A DNA stretch of 64,000 nt from Bifidobacterium saguinibicoloris (GTDB taxonomy: Bacteria > Actinomycetota > Actinomycetes > Actinomycetales > Bifidobacteriaceae), in contig NZ_JAHBBF010000004.1 in NCBI RefSeq assembly GCF_019331725.1, forward strand, positions 1 through 64,000, given 5' to 3'. A program made the position numbers and the translations under genes. How positions within the stretch are numbered: position 1 is the stretch's first letter; each line of letters opens with the position of its first letter. Below are positions 1 through 8,700 of the stretch, piece by piece. The notes under the pieces were generated by a model that was not told the origin of the DNA, made no database searches, and was given only the letters and a program-made list of their open reading frames with translations.

Positions 1-290
1 AAACCACCACACACACCAAAACCAACCCCGAACCGGAAGAACCCCGGCCGGAACCGCTCGGCGGCAGCGAAAGAACAACTTACACGCAAACCCCAACCAA
101 CGCAACCCCACCCCACCACAACACCCCACAAACCCCGGAAACACAACAAACCACCGGCGTGTCGAAAACACCAAAAACAACACCGGAAACCAGCCAACAA
201 ACCACATCGCAGGTCCATCAACGACGAATCGACATGCACCGACGTCATACCGCTTGAGACAGGAGGCGGGCGCGCGGCTACTACACTGGT
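1..290. other. A/C-rich gene-free stretch
   Basis: No gene is supported here. The first ~170 bases contain only a handful of T residues on the given strand (nearly all A, C and G), so the other strand is G/T-rich. The extreme strand asymmetry could mark an untranslated leader or a low-complexity spacer belonging to whatever lies left of the window. A possible -10 (TACACT, 282-287) for the next gene begins just inside its right edge. Confidence 0.4.
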
Positions 291-308
291 GTGCGGGAGG
301 CGAGTCCT

Positions 309-1127
309 ATGAGAATTCTGGTCGCGGTAGCCAACGCGGCGTTGTCGCAGGCGATCCGAAACACGCTCGGCAAAGCCGGATACACGGTCGACGCCATCGA
401 ACCGAAGAACATGGCGTCACCGGAATCGGCCGTCTCCGCACTGACGGCAACGCTCGCCGGACCTGCCGACGATGCCGTCGCAGCCGCGAACGACACGGAC
501 GGCGCGAACGGCACCGTATCGGCCGGAACGACACCCCGCACAGCGAACCGAACAACCGGAACGACGGACGCAACGCAACCCGCGACGCTCGACATCGCCA
601 TCGTCGATTCGCCGACCGTCATCGCAACCATGAAGACCGCACAACCGTCGATACGGACGCTGCTGCTCGCCACCACGTCGCTGCGCCGGAACCTGTCCGG
701 CGGCACAGCCGACAACGCGGATCCGGCCGCCAACCCCACAACGACACCGGACGCAACGCTCCGCATGCCGTTCTCCGACACCGAACTGCTCTCCTACGTG
801 GAGATGCTCGCGCGCGAATCGTCCGGCGCTGGCATGGGCACGATGCTCATCCGCGGAGACCTCACACTGGACCTTAAAAACCGCAAGGCGTATTTCGCAA
901 GCACGCGCAACGCGATGCCACTCTCCCGCCTCGAATACGACATCCTCGAGACGCTGGTGCGCGCGAGCGGCCGGTTCGTCGGGCTCGACGAACTCCAGCA
1001 CGCCGCCGGCGGCTCATACTTCACACAGGAAGGCCTGGTGCGCCGCGGCGTCGAATCCCTTGACCGCAAACTACGCAACGCCGGCCTCATCATGACCAAA
1101 CGCGACGGGCAATACCGCGTGCTGTAG
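309..1127 (+). CDS. winged-helix response-regulator-like transcription factor with degenerate receiver
   Basis: Predicted OmpR-like DNA-binding protein of 272 residues. Residues ~1-30 resemble the start of a receiver domain, a possible phospho-acceptor Asp lies in LDIAIVDSPT (~100), and the C-terminal ~100 residues form a Trans_reg_C winged helix (LSRLEYDILETLVRASGRFV, ending in RDGQYRVL). The receiver is abnormal: an Ala/Thr/Asn/Gly-rich insertion of about 50 residues separates its first helix from the Asp strand, and the usual Lys-Pro near its end reads RMPF. No histidine kinase is adjacent, so this is an orphan that may act without phosphorylation (inference). I chose ATG 309 because GGGAGG lies 8-13 nt upstream; an in-frame GTG at 291 would add six residues. 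Confidence 0.75.
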   Translation: MRILVAVANAALSQAIRNTLGKAGYTVDAIEPKNMASPESAVSALTATLAGPADDAVAAANDTDGANGTVSAGTTPRTANRTTGTTDATQPATLDIAIVDSPTVIATMKTAQPSIRTLLLATTSLRRNLSGGTADNADPAANPTTTPDATLRMPFSDTELLSYVEMLARESSGAGMGTMLIRGDLTLDLKNRKAYFASTRNAMPLSRLEYDILETLVRASGRFVGLDELQHAAGGSYFTQEGLVRRGVESLDRKLRNAGLIMTKRDGQYRVL

Positions 1128-1149
1128 TTCCGATACGCATCAGAGCCGC

Positions 1150-1515
1150 GATGGCTACCTTCACCGCAGACCGGCCGCATAATCGTCAAGCACATTCAGA
1201 ATCCCACAATGCTCCCAAATGACATTGCGGCGCATCCCCCCCACGACGCGTCAATACCCCGGCCTCCTCAAGACGCCTTACCGACCGTTCGGCCTGTGGT
1301 TTGCTCAATAACCAAGGCACGACCGCAACGGCCATTGCCGTCAGCAAACGGGTGGATGGTTTCGAATTGCGCATGAGCGATGGCACACTGCATCAGCACC
1401 GGTACATCATCGCGATTGGTGAAACCCACGAGATCCGCCATGCAGTCCGTCACCAGCTCCGGTTGGTGCGCCACATGGGACGCGCCTCGCGGACCGACGG
1501 CCGATGAACGATACG
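1150..1515 (-). pseudogene. Fic-family protein remnant (frameshifted)
   Basis: On the minus strand one frame encodes PELVTDCMADLVGFTNRDD followed by a textbook Fic active site, HPFADGNGRCGRAL. The homology then moves to a second frame (QAERSVRRLEEAGVLTRRGG), as expected of the winged-helix tail of Fic proteins, and to a third (MRRNVIWEHCGILNVLDDYA), matching the usual last helices. There is no long N-terminal part. At least two frameshifts and loss of the 5' half make this a dead gene whose catalytic motif happens to be intact. No toxin/antitoxin partner is visible. A second, intact Fic-like gene occurs at 51653. Confidence 0.75.
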
Positions 1516-1561
1516 TTCATCGCCCGTTCGTCGTCGTGATGCGGACACAACGGAACGAAAC

Positions 1562-1604
1562 TTGTTTCCGTTGCGGAAAGTGATATTGTTTTCCACAACG
1601 GAAA
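1562..1604 (+). promoter_or_regulatory. promoter flanked by twin palindromic operators
   Basis: Two 15-bp near-identical inverted repeats, TTTCCGTTGCGGAAA (1565-1579) and TTTCCACAACGGAAA (1590-1604), lie 25 bp centre to centre. They bracket a plausible promoter (-35 TTGTTT 1562-1567, 16-bp spacer, -10 TATTGT 1584-1589). The first covers the -35/spacer and the second starts directly after the -10, the classic layout for repression. The likely binder is the winged-helix protein encoded second in this transcript (inference). Confidence 0.7.
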
Positions 1605-1632
1605 GTGGTTTCGTTCCCAGAGAGGCATCATC

Positions 1633-2337
1633 ATGACAGACGACATACGCGACGCCGTATCATCCGACTTGGCGCACACCGGCCCCGGAACCGGACGCGA
1701 CGAGTACGGGACGGACGCACTGGACGCGCTCGAATCGCTGCGCGCGCTGGACACGGACCGCAAAACAGTCAACGACCGACCCGTCACCGCGACGATGGCG
1801 ACATGGAGCGCGGCGTTCACGGGAACCGTCATGACGATCAACGCCGTCGCCTACTGGCTTCTGGGCTGGACTCTGCTGGGCGGGCACGCCGCGTTCACAC
1901 GAGCCGAATACTGGCTCTACGTCGGCGGCGCGGTGCTGCTCGTCACGCTATCCACCGCCCTGCTGGCATACGGCCAGAAGCGAAGCGGCATCGGCGTATG
2001 GAACGGCAGACTGTTCTGGCCCGACAAGCGCCTACTGAAGGACGGACGATACCGTCGGGTCTTCACCATCTACCTGACGTTCGTGTTCGCCGCACCCGTG
2101 GCGATGCTCCTCATCGGCGTTCTCTACGCGCCGTGGTGGCCGGTCGTCGCACTCGCGCCGATATGCGGACTCGTCTCGGCGTGGATCAGCCGCCGGCAGA
2201 CCGAGGCGTACGCACAGGTCATCACCACCCCGCTGGCGCTGGACGCGTCGGATACGCCGGGCAAACCGGACAGGCCGGGCGGACCGCAAGGGACGCACGG
2301 CACTCCCGGAACGGAGGCGACCCATGACATCGGATGA
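1633..2337 (+). CDS. four-helix membrane protein of unknown function
   Basis: A 234-residue integral membrane protein I do not recognise. A polar N-terminus of ~55 residues is followed by hydrophobic segments at roughly 60-80, 90-112, 140-160 and 163-185, with a basic loop between the second and third, and a Gly/Pro-rich polar tail. It is the first gene after the twin-operator promoter, and its last 14 bases overlap the winged-helix regulator, indicating translational coupling. Pairing of such a membrane protein with a small HTH regulator and an ABC exporter suggests envelope or drug-stress homeostasis (inference). The start ATG is preceded by a GAGAGG-like sequence. Confidence 0.7.
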   Translation: MTDDIRDAVSSDLAHTGPGTGRDEYGTDALDALESLRALDTDRKTVNDRPVTATMATWSAAFTGTVMTINAVAYWLLGWTLLGGHAAFTRAEYWLYVGGAVLLVTLSTALLAYGQKRSGIGVWNGRLFWPDKRLLKDGRYRRVFTIYLTFVFAAPVAMLLIGVLYAPWWPVVALAPICGLVSAWISRRQTEAYAQVITTPLALDASDTPGKPDRPGGPQGTHGTPGTEATHDIG

Positions 2338-2638
2338 TCCGGAACCCGTCTTCAATGAGGTGATCCACGCGCCGGTCCGGTTGCGGATATGCGGCCTGCT
2401 CGACACGTACGGCACCGTCCGGTTCGACATGCTGCGCGACACCATCGGCGTGAGCGACGCCGTCTGCTCCAAACACCTGAAGACCCTCGCCGAGCACGGC
2501 TACGTGACGCTCGACAAGAAGGCCGACGGCGGCACAAGCAAGGCGTACAAGGTCACGTGGGTCAGGCTCACCCCCGAGGGCGAAGCGGCGTTCCGCTCGC
2601 ATGTAGCCGCGCTCAGGCAGATTGTGGCGGGGCGGTAA
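2324..2638 (+). CDS. small winged-helix transcriptional regulator
   Basis: A 104-residue protein that is almost entirely one winged-helix domain (ArsR/MarR-like, the 'winged helix DNA-binding' type). LRICGLLDTYG begins helix 1, GVSDAVCSKHLKTLAEHGY is the helix-turn-helix, and TLDKKADGGTSKAYKVTWVR forms the wing. No metal-binding cysteines of classical ArsR repressors are evident. It overlaps the upstream membrane-protein gene and precedes an ABC exporter. The twin palindromes at 1565-1604 fit autoregulation of this operon by this protein (inference from position and symmetry). Confidence 0.85.
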   Translation: MTSDDPEPVFNEVIHAPVRLRICGLLDTYGTVRFDMLRDTIGVSDAVCSKHLKTLAEHGYVTLDKKADGGTSKAYKVTWVRLTPEGEAAFRSHVAALRQIVAGR

Positions 2639-2770
2639 GCCGGCCTGAATCCACGCGTTCTCTCTTCGCGTTGCTCCGCCTCCGATGCATCACCTGCATC
2701 ACCGTCTACATCACCACCCCGGCGCAAGCCTGCCCGAAAACGGGATTCCCTCGCACCGCCCAAGTCCCCA

Positions 2771-2810
2771 TCACTCTTCATCACACTTCATCACCCTTCA
2801 TCACTCCTCG
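2771..2810. repeat. four 10-bp tandem repeats (TCACNCTTCA) before ABC gene
   Basis: Exact 10-bp units TCACTCTTCA, TCACACTTCA, TCACCCTTCA and the diverged TCACTCCTCG stand head to tail and end 9 bp before the ABC-protein start. Further ATCACC words occur at ~2694-2722. A 10-bp period places every copy on one face of the helix. It could be a protein-binding array or a slippage-prone leader. Confidence 0.8.
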
Positions 2811-2819
2811 AGGCGCATC

Positions 2820-4142
2820 ATGAAAGCGATTCTCTACAAGGACCTCATGCAGATCCGGCACAACACCGCGATGCTGGCCGTCGCCGTCCTCGGCGTCGTC
2901 ATGTCGATATTGCTCGTCATGCTCATACCGACCACGGGCATGGATTCGCCGATGGCGGTCACCGTATACCGATTCGCCGTGGTCTCGTTCGCCATGTGTC
3001 TGGCGCCCACGGTGTCGCTGGACGCGATCCACGACGACCTCGCCAACGGCGTCATCCCCTCGGCCAGGGCGTGCGGACGTCCCTTGCGCCAGTACTTCGC
3101 CGCGCAGCTCGTCTACGCGCTCGTCCCGATCACCGTGCTGTCGCTGGCGTTGATGGCGATCTCGTACCTGTCCGCGCCCATGCTGCACGGCTTCATCGCA
3201 AGTCCGCAAGGCATCGTGACGGCGTTCATCCCTACGCTCGCCGCGTTGGCGATGGCCCTGTGGTCGATACTCATCAAAGGAAAGGCAATGATCATGACCG
3301 CACCCACGCTCGGTCCCGCTCCCACTCCGACGTCCTCCCCCGCTTCCGCGACGCACGCCTCCCCCATCCCGACCGCGGTCCGCGTCACGGACATGACGTT
3401 CGGCTATCGGCGCAACAAGCCGGTCCTTGAACACATCGACCTCGACGTGCCGGCCGGACAGTCGCTCGGCATCCTCGGCTACAACGGCGTGGGCAAGACC
3501 ACCCTGTTCGGCGTCATCACGGGTCTGCTGCGCCCGCAACACGGTTCGGCCACGATCAACGCCGACGTGTTCCATTCGATGCGCGAGGTGTTCCAGCTCA
3601 CCGATTCGGGCAACCTCTCCGCGAACATGACCGTGCGCGAGAACCTGAGGTTCCGCGCGATGCTGTACGCCACGCATGACGACCCGCATCCGATCGACCT
3701 GAAGCACTTGGACGCACTGCCAATGGTCAGGGCGTTCGAACTCCAGGACCATCTCGACAAGAAGGTCAGGGACCTCTCATCCGGATTGCGCAAGCGCGCG
3801 GGCATCGTGGCGGGCATGCTCTTCGACCCCAAGCTCATCCTGTTCGACGAGCCGACCAACGCGGTCGACCCGATCACCCGCCAACTGCTCATCGACCTGA
3901 TGCGTCAGCTCAAGGCGGACGGTCGCACGATCCTGACCATCACACACGACCTCGACTACTGCTGGGAGGTCGTCAACCGCGTCGTCATTCTCGACGACAG
4001 GCATCTGGTCAAGGACGTCATGCTCGCCGATTTCCCCGACGTCGACGCGTTCAAACGTGCCGCCACGCTCGGCCGCGAGCGCGACCACGTCGATTTCGGC
4101 CTCGGCGTCACCGTCAGGGGGACGGAATCCGCCACCGTCTGA
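2820..4142 (+). CDS. ABC exporter: truncated permease domain fused in frame to ATPase
   Basis: A 440-residue protein. Residues 1-~158 are a hydrophobic permease-like region opening MKAILYKDLMQIRHNT, closely resembling the start of the separate permease at 4169 (MKALLYRDW). The region stops after about four membrane segments and runs straight into a complete ABC ATPase from ~residue 175: Walker A GYNGVGKTTL, signature LSSGLRKRAG, Walker B LILFDEPTNAVD, H-loop ITHD. The junction contains a good internal start (AAAGGAAAGGCA before ATG 3287), so a free ATPase may also be made. The arrangement looks like two adjacent genes merged by deletion of the permease 3' end. Type: multidrug/peptide exporter ATPase subfamily. 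The start is set by the permease homology; RBS CGAGG. Confidence 0.8.
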   Translation: MKAILYKDLMQIRHNTAMLAVAVLGVVMSILLVMLIPTTGMDSPMAVTVYRFAVVSFAMCLAPTVSLDAIHDDLANGVIPSARACGRPLRQYFAAQLVYALVPITVLSLALMAISYLSAPMLHGFIASPQGIVTAFIPTLAALAMALWSILIKGKAMIMTAPTLGPAPTPTSSPASATHASPIPTAVRVTDMTFGYRRNKPVLEHIDLDVPAGQSLGILGYNGVGKTTLFGVITGLLRPQHGSATINADVFHSMREVFQLTDSGNLSANMTVRENLRFRAMLYATHDDPHPIDLKHLDALPMVRAFELQDHLDKKVRDLSSGLRKRAGIVAGMLFDPKLILFDEPTNAVDPITRQLLIDLMRQLKADGRTILTITHDLDYCWEVVNRVVILDDRHLVKDVMLADFPDVDAFKRAATLGRERDHVDFGLGVTVRGTESATV

Positions 4143-4168
4143 ACTTCATACCGGTAAGGAGCATCATC

Positions 4169-4870
4169 ATGAAGGCATTGTTGTATCGCGATTGGCTGTT
4201 GTGGCGCAGGAGCCGCCTGTGTGTGGCCGCGGTCGTCGTGGCCTGTCTGTTCATCCCAGTCGTGCTGGCGGTGCTCGCGGGCTCGGACCCGCGTGGTGCC
4301 GATTCGTTCGAGGCGTTGCCGGTGTTGGAGTCGCTCGGTCCTTGGTATGGCTATGTCGCCGCGTTGCTGTCGGCGTACACGTTGTTCTCCAACGCCACCA
4401 CGATGGACATGGGTGCCACGTTGCTCGCGGACGGCACGTTGGAGAACTACCGCGGGTCGGGTCGATCCATGCTTGGTTACTGTCTGGGCAAGAGCCTGCT
4501 GCCGATGCTGCTCGCGGAGTTCATGACGGGTTCGCTGTTCGCGTATCTCCTCTGGGCGGGGTTGGTACATGCCGGTTCCGGCACCGTCCTCTCCGTGGTG
4601 TTCGGGACCATCGGCGCGATCGCCGGCCCCGCGGTGCTCGCGTTCGCCACCGTGCAGATGCTGCTCGCCACGCATGCGGCCACGGCAGGTTCGTTCTCGA
4701 TGGTGACGTTCGTCGCAGCGATTCCGATGACCGTGTTCATCGTGCTTGGTTTGAGGCTTTCCTCCCTCTGGCAGCTGATCACGTTGATTGTATTCGGCAT
4801 GATCGCGTTGCTGCATACCGCGGCCTCCGTGCGTCGTCGCTATCCGAACACGCTGCGACCGATCCTATAG
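4169..4870 (+). CDS. ABC-2 type permease subunit
   Basis: A 233-residue polytopic membrane protein with about six hydrophobic segments (near 14-34, 56-78, 103-128, 140-160, 175-195, 197-215) and a basic tail. It lies 26 bp after the ABC ATPase fusion and is preceded by TAAGGAGC, a strong ribosome-binding site, so both are co-translated partners of one exporter. Its N-terminus resembles the permease portion fused to the ATPase, so the two membrane parts are probably paralogues that pair in the membrane. The substrate is unknown. Its TAG stop codon lies inside the first CTATAG of the downstream repeat array. Confidence 0.8.
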   Translation: MKALLYRDWLLWRRSRLCVAAVVVACLFIPVVLAVLAGSDPRGADSFEALPVLESLGPWYGYVAALLSAYTLFSNATTMDMGATLLADGTLENYRGSGRSMLGYCLGKSLLPMLLAEFMTGSLFAYLLWAGLVHAGSGTVLSVVFGTIGAIAGPAVLAFATVQMLLATHAATAGSFSMVTFVAAIPMTVFIVLGLRLSSLWQLITLIVFGMIALLHTAASVRRRYPNTLRPIL

Positions 4871-5077
4871 AATGTGCCGGTCCAGCAGCCACAAACCCGT
4901 CTCCAACAACCGTTTCTATAGAATGCACCATTCCACGGGCCACGAACAGGCCATCCGCGTCCGAACCTATAGAATCGGACGTTTCCGGAGCGGAAGCAGG
5001 ACTTCCAGCGCCCGATTCTATAGAATGTGGCATTCCGCAGGCCACGAACAGGCTGTCCACGACCGAACCTATAGGAT
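4865..5077. repeat. tandem array of 51-bp units each starting CTATAGAAT
   Basis: CTATAGAAT occurs at 4865, 4916, 4967 and 5018 and as CTATAGGAT at 5069, always exactly 51 bp apart. Each is preceded by a CCGAWY-like hexamer, and most are followed by GTG or GCA. Units 2 and 4 also share CCACGAACAGGC in mid-unit, revealing a 102-bp higher-order pattern, while the rest has diverged. In units 2 and 4 the core is the perfect palindrome TTCTATAGAA. 51 bp is close to five helical turns and equals 17 codons; all frames read as imperfect 17-residue repeats, but I see no credible start or RBS. It lies between the ABC permease and the gene at 5170. Confidence 0.9.
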
Positions 5078-5169
5078 GTGCGAGAATTCATAGGTGATGC
5101 CCATGCATCCGCACGGGATAGTTCCACACGGGAGAGCTCCGCAACATCCGCAACAGGAAGGGTCCGGTC

Positions 5170-5598
5170 ATGACACCGATCGAGTTGGAGACGCGGCGGC
5201 GCGTCACGGGTTTGACGTCGAGCGAGTTCGCACGGCTGTTCGTGACCGTCGAGCGGAAGGTCGACGGCGAGTCGGCGCAGTGGGACGCCTCCGACGTCGA
5301 ATCATGGGAGATCGTGGTACCGCCGGTGACCGCCGACCAGCATATCGTCGACACGTTGGCGGCGGCGAACGAGTTCGTCGCCACGCTCGCCCGGAAACTG
5401 CACCGCATGATCACGCCGGCCGACGAGAACACGGTCGTCACCGTGTTCGCCGACGACCTCACGTTCTGGGCCGACCAGCCCGATCTGGGCGGCATCCCGC
5501 ACGCGCTGTGGAACATCGCCGCGTTGCAGGCCATCGAGTGGGTGCGTCAGGAGACGGGCGTCGTCTGCACGCTCGACACGCGTCCCTCAATCGTCTGA
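5170..5598 (+). CDS. hypothetical protein with degenerate XRE-like N-terminus
   Basis: A 142-residue soluble protein. Its first ~48 residues (MTPIELETRRRVTGLTSSEF, ending in VESWE) follow the pattern of a Cro/CI-type helix-turn-helix, where an R-x-x-x-G-L-T/S-x-x-E-x-A helix pair is normally followed by 'W E'. The recognition helix is poorly conserved (VTVERKVDGES). The remainder is a mixed alpha/beta region with no motif I recognise. AGGAAGGG lies 7 nt before the ATG. It is the first gene after the 51-bp repeat array and is monocistronic as far as visible. Confidence 0.65.
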   Translation: MTPIELETRRRVTGLTSSEFARLFVTVERKVDGESAQWDASDVESWEIVVPPVTADQHIVDTLAAANEFVATLARKLHRMITPADENTVVTVFADDLTFWADQPDLGGIPHALWNIAALQAIEWVRQETGVVCTLDTRPSIV

Positions 5599-5791
5599 AC
5601 CAGACGGTTTCGCCGACGACGGCATCCGACGTCCGGCATCCGGCGTCCACCGAAGCCGACGGCGATCCGACATCCGGCACCGGCCACGTACCGCTCACAC
5701 CGGGCGCCACCGACATCCGCCCCGAACGCCGACGCCGGCGGCACGTGACCCGCGAAACAGATCCGACAATGCCGGATGGTGCATTCCCGCT

Positions 5792-8700
5792 TCAGTACAG
5801 CCGCATGCCCTGCGGCACCGGGGTGAATCCGGCCTGGTGGAGCACGCGCGCGTAGGGGTTGCGCCCGTTCAATGGTTCGCCGTTGACGTCGGCGAAGGTG
5901 GTCGTGCCGGGTCCTCCCCTGCGCAGCACGTAGGCCAGTTCCGCGAATGCGGGACGCAGCCGTGCGGCGTCATCGTCCGATGTCGCCCCGCCCGATACAG
6001 CCCCGTCCGACGTGGTTCCGTCCGATGCCGTCTGTTGCGATGGTTCGACCCGTTTCGACCGTCCGGCCTGTTTCGACTGTTCGACCCGTTCCGACCGATG
6101 CGGCGTTTCCGACGGTTCCACCGACTCCGACGACGACGCCGACTCCGACGACGCCGTCGCGCCCTCTTCCGTCACGTCCTTTCCCACCACGGCCCGGCTT
6201 GGCCCGAACACTGTCAGATGCTTCGACTTCGGTGTCGCATAGGACACCGGCCTGCCATCCGCGAGCACCACGACGCCGCCCTCGCGCCTTGCCGGTTTGG
6301 CGGCGCCTTTCGGGACGGCGGGCCATGCGATTGCGGAACCATAGAGATTCGCGGGATCAAGCACGCTGAGGGCCACGGCCGAACGCATATGCCCCGTCTC
6401 GTCCATGCCACGGCCCGTCCCGGACGCCTCGCCCTGCCCCGGTCCCATATGCCGCAGCACGTCGACGACGTCCTTCTCGGCGAACTGGGCGGCGCCGAAA
6501 CCGCGGACGAACATGCCTCGCACGAGCCGCCCATGTTCCTCCATGCGTTTGAGCAGCGGATACAGGCCCGAGAAGCCACCGGGGACGCTTTCCTTGTCGA
6601 TGAGCGGCTGGGCGATGACGCCGTACCGGTCGAGCAGGATCTCCACCCGTTCGAGCGCCTGCTGTTCCGGAGTGCCGGCGTCGACGCACGCGTCGGCATC
6701 CGTCATGTCTCCGCCGACGGCCGACCACAGGCCGCCCATCGTCATCGGTGTGCGTGGCGCGGTCATGCGGATGCGTCGGCGTGATGCGCGCGCGGGCGCA
6801 CGCACCGTGCGTTTCCCGGTTCCGGCGCCCAGCGCGCGCATGGGGACGAACGAACTGTTGGTGACCTTGCCCTGCCAGACCAGAGACCAGAGCGCCTCCT
6901 CGAACTGGCTGTCGGACCATGGCTGCGATTGCGTCCATCCGTCCGGCATGTCCCGTACGGGCGACGGCCGTCTGGATACGGCCGGCATCGTGATGATCTC
7001 GCCGGTCTCCGGATCGACGGTCTCATCCGCCCCGGTTTCGTCCGTCATCGTTCCGTCCACTCCGTCCGCTCCGGCCGTGGCGTCCGTTCCGTCCGACCCG
7101 GACACGCCGTCCGACCGACCTGCGTTCGCGGCCCGCCACCGTTCGCGGGTCATCGCGGCGAGCTGTGAGGCGTGGTAGGCGCCGCCCGAGGCGAGCACGG
7201 CCAGGATGGCTTCGGGAATGGTCATGCCGGATGACGGGCCGCGTCCCGCCGGATCATCGCCGTCACCGGTCTCAAGCAGCATCGAACCCGCCGGGTGGAA
7301 CGTGACGAGCCCGGGTTCGTTCGCCTTGGTATCGCCGGTTTTGGAACCGACCCAGACGATCTCGCCGCCGGCGAGCAGCTCGTCGAGCATCGCGGGCGAG
7401 TATCCGGCCACGCGTGCGGGGAACACCGCCGATTCCCATGTGCCCGCAGGCAAGGCGACGCCCTCCAATTGTTCGATGACGCGCATCAGCCCGTCCGCGC
7501 CCTCGTACCGTTCGCCGCCTACCGGACCGACGCCCTGCCGGTCGAGCAGGAACGACTGGTAGGCGGCCGGTTCCACCGGTTTGACCGCTTCGCGCGCCTT
7601 GGCGAGCGACCGTGCGCGGATGCGCCGGAACACGTCCTTGTGGAGCCATTGCGTCGCGTCCGTCCGGAATCCCGCATCGCCACGCGATTCGCCGTCATCA
7701 CCGCCGCCCTGACCGCCCTGACCGCCCTGACCGCCGTCCTGACCGTCGCGCCCGTCGCCGTGCATGTCGACGAAATGCCCGGACAGCAGTTCGCCGCGTT
7801 GCGCGAGTTCGTCGAGCGCGTGCACGGCGTCGGCCGCATCGAGCCGCAGGTCCCCGATCATCCGCTCCGCGGTGAACGGCCCATGGGTCTTCGCGTACCG
7901 GGTCACACGACCGGTCACATCGTCGGGCGCGAGCTCGTTCCAGAACGTGCGCTCGGCGAGCTCCCCTTCAACCGCGGCGATGACGTCCGGGTCGAGCACG
8001 GTGGCCATGTCGGTCGTGCCGAGCAGCTTCTCCAGCACTTCGGGATCCATCGAGAGCAGACGCACGCCACGTTCTGCCTGCGGCACGTCGTACTGGTACA
8101 TGACCGAGCCGACGAAACCGAACAACAGGTTCTCGGCGAACGGCGACGGCGTGTCCGTCGTCGTCTCTTTCAGAGTGACGGCGCCGCCGTTCAATCTGGT
8201 CATCAGCGAGCGCAGCGCGTCGAGGTCGTAGACGTCCTGGAGACATTCGCGCGCGGTTTCGAGCAGGAGCGGGAAGTTGCGGCGCATGCGGGCGGCGTTG
8301 AGCAGTTGGGCGGCGCGCAGGCGCTGCTGCCAGAGGGGCACGCGTCTGCCTGGTTCGGTGCGCGGCAGGAACAGGGAGCGTGCGGCGCATTCGCGGAACC
8401 GGGCGGCGTACAGCACGCTCTCCCCCACTTGGGTTTCGATGATGCGCGTGAGGTCGTCCGGATCGAACAGGAGCAGATCTCGGATGGGGATTTCGCCGAC
8501 GCCGTCGGGGATGCGGATGACGATGCCGTCGTCGGCCGCGTACGCCTGCCCGTCGAAGCCGTAGCGTTGCGTGAGCCGTGCGGTGACGGCCATCGCCCAC
8601 GGTTCGTGGACGCGGCGGCCGTACGGCGAGTGGATGATGACGCGCCAGTCGCCCTCCTCGTCGGGGCAGCGTTCGACGACGATGGTCTCGTCGGAGGGGA

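Noticed and set aside
4865..5077. CRISPR array
   Set aside because: Conserved core is only ~9-13 bp, spacers are related to each other, and there are no cas genes.
4779..5127. 17-residue repeat peptides read from the 51-bp array
   Set aside because: Three frames on both strands are equally open because 51 is divisible by three; none has an RBS or plausible start.
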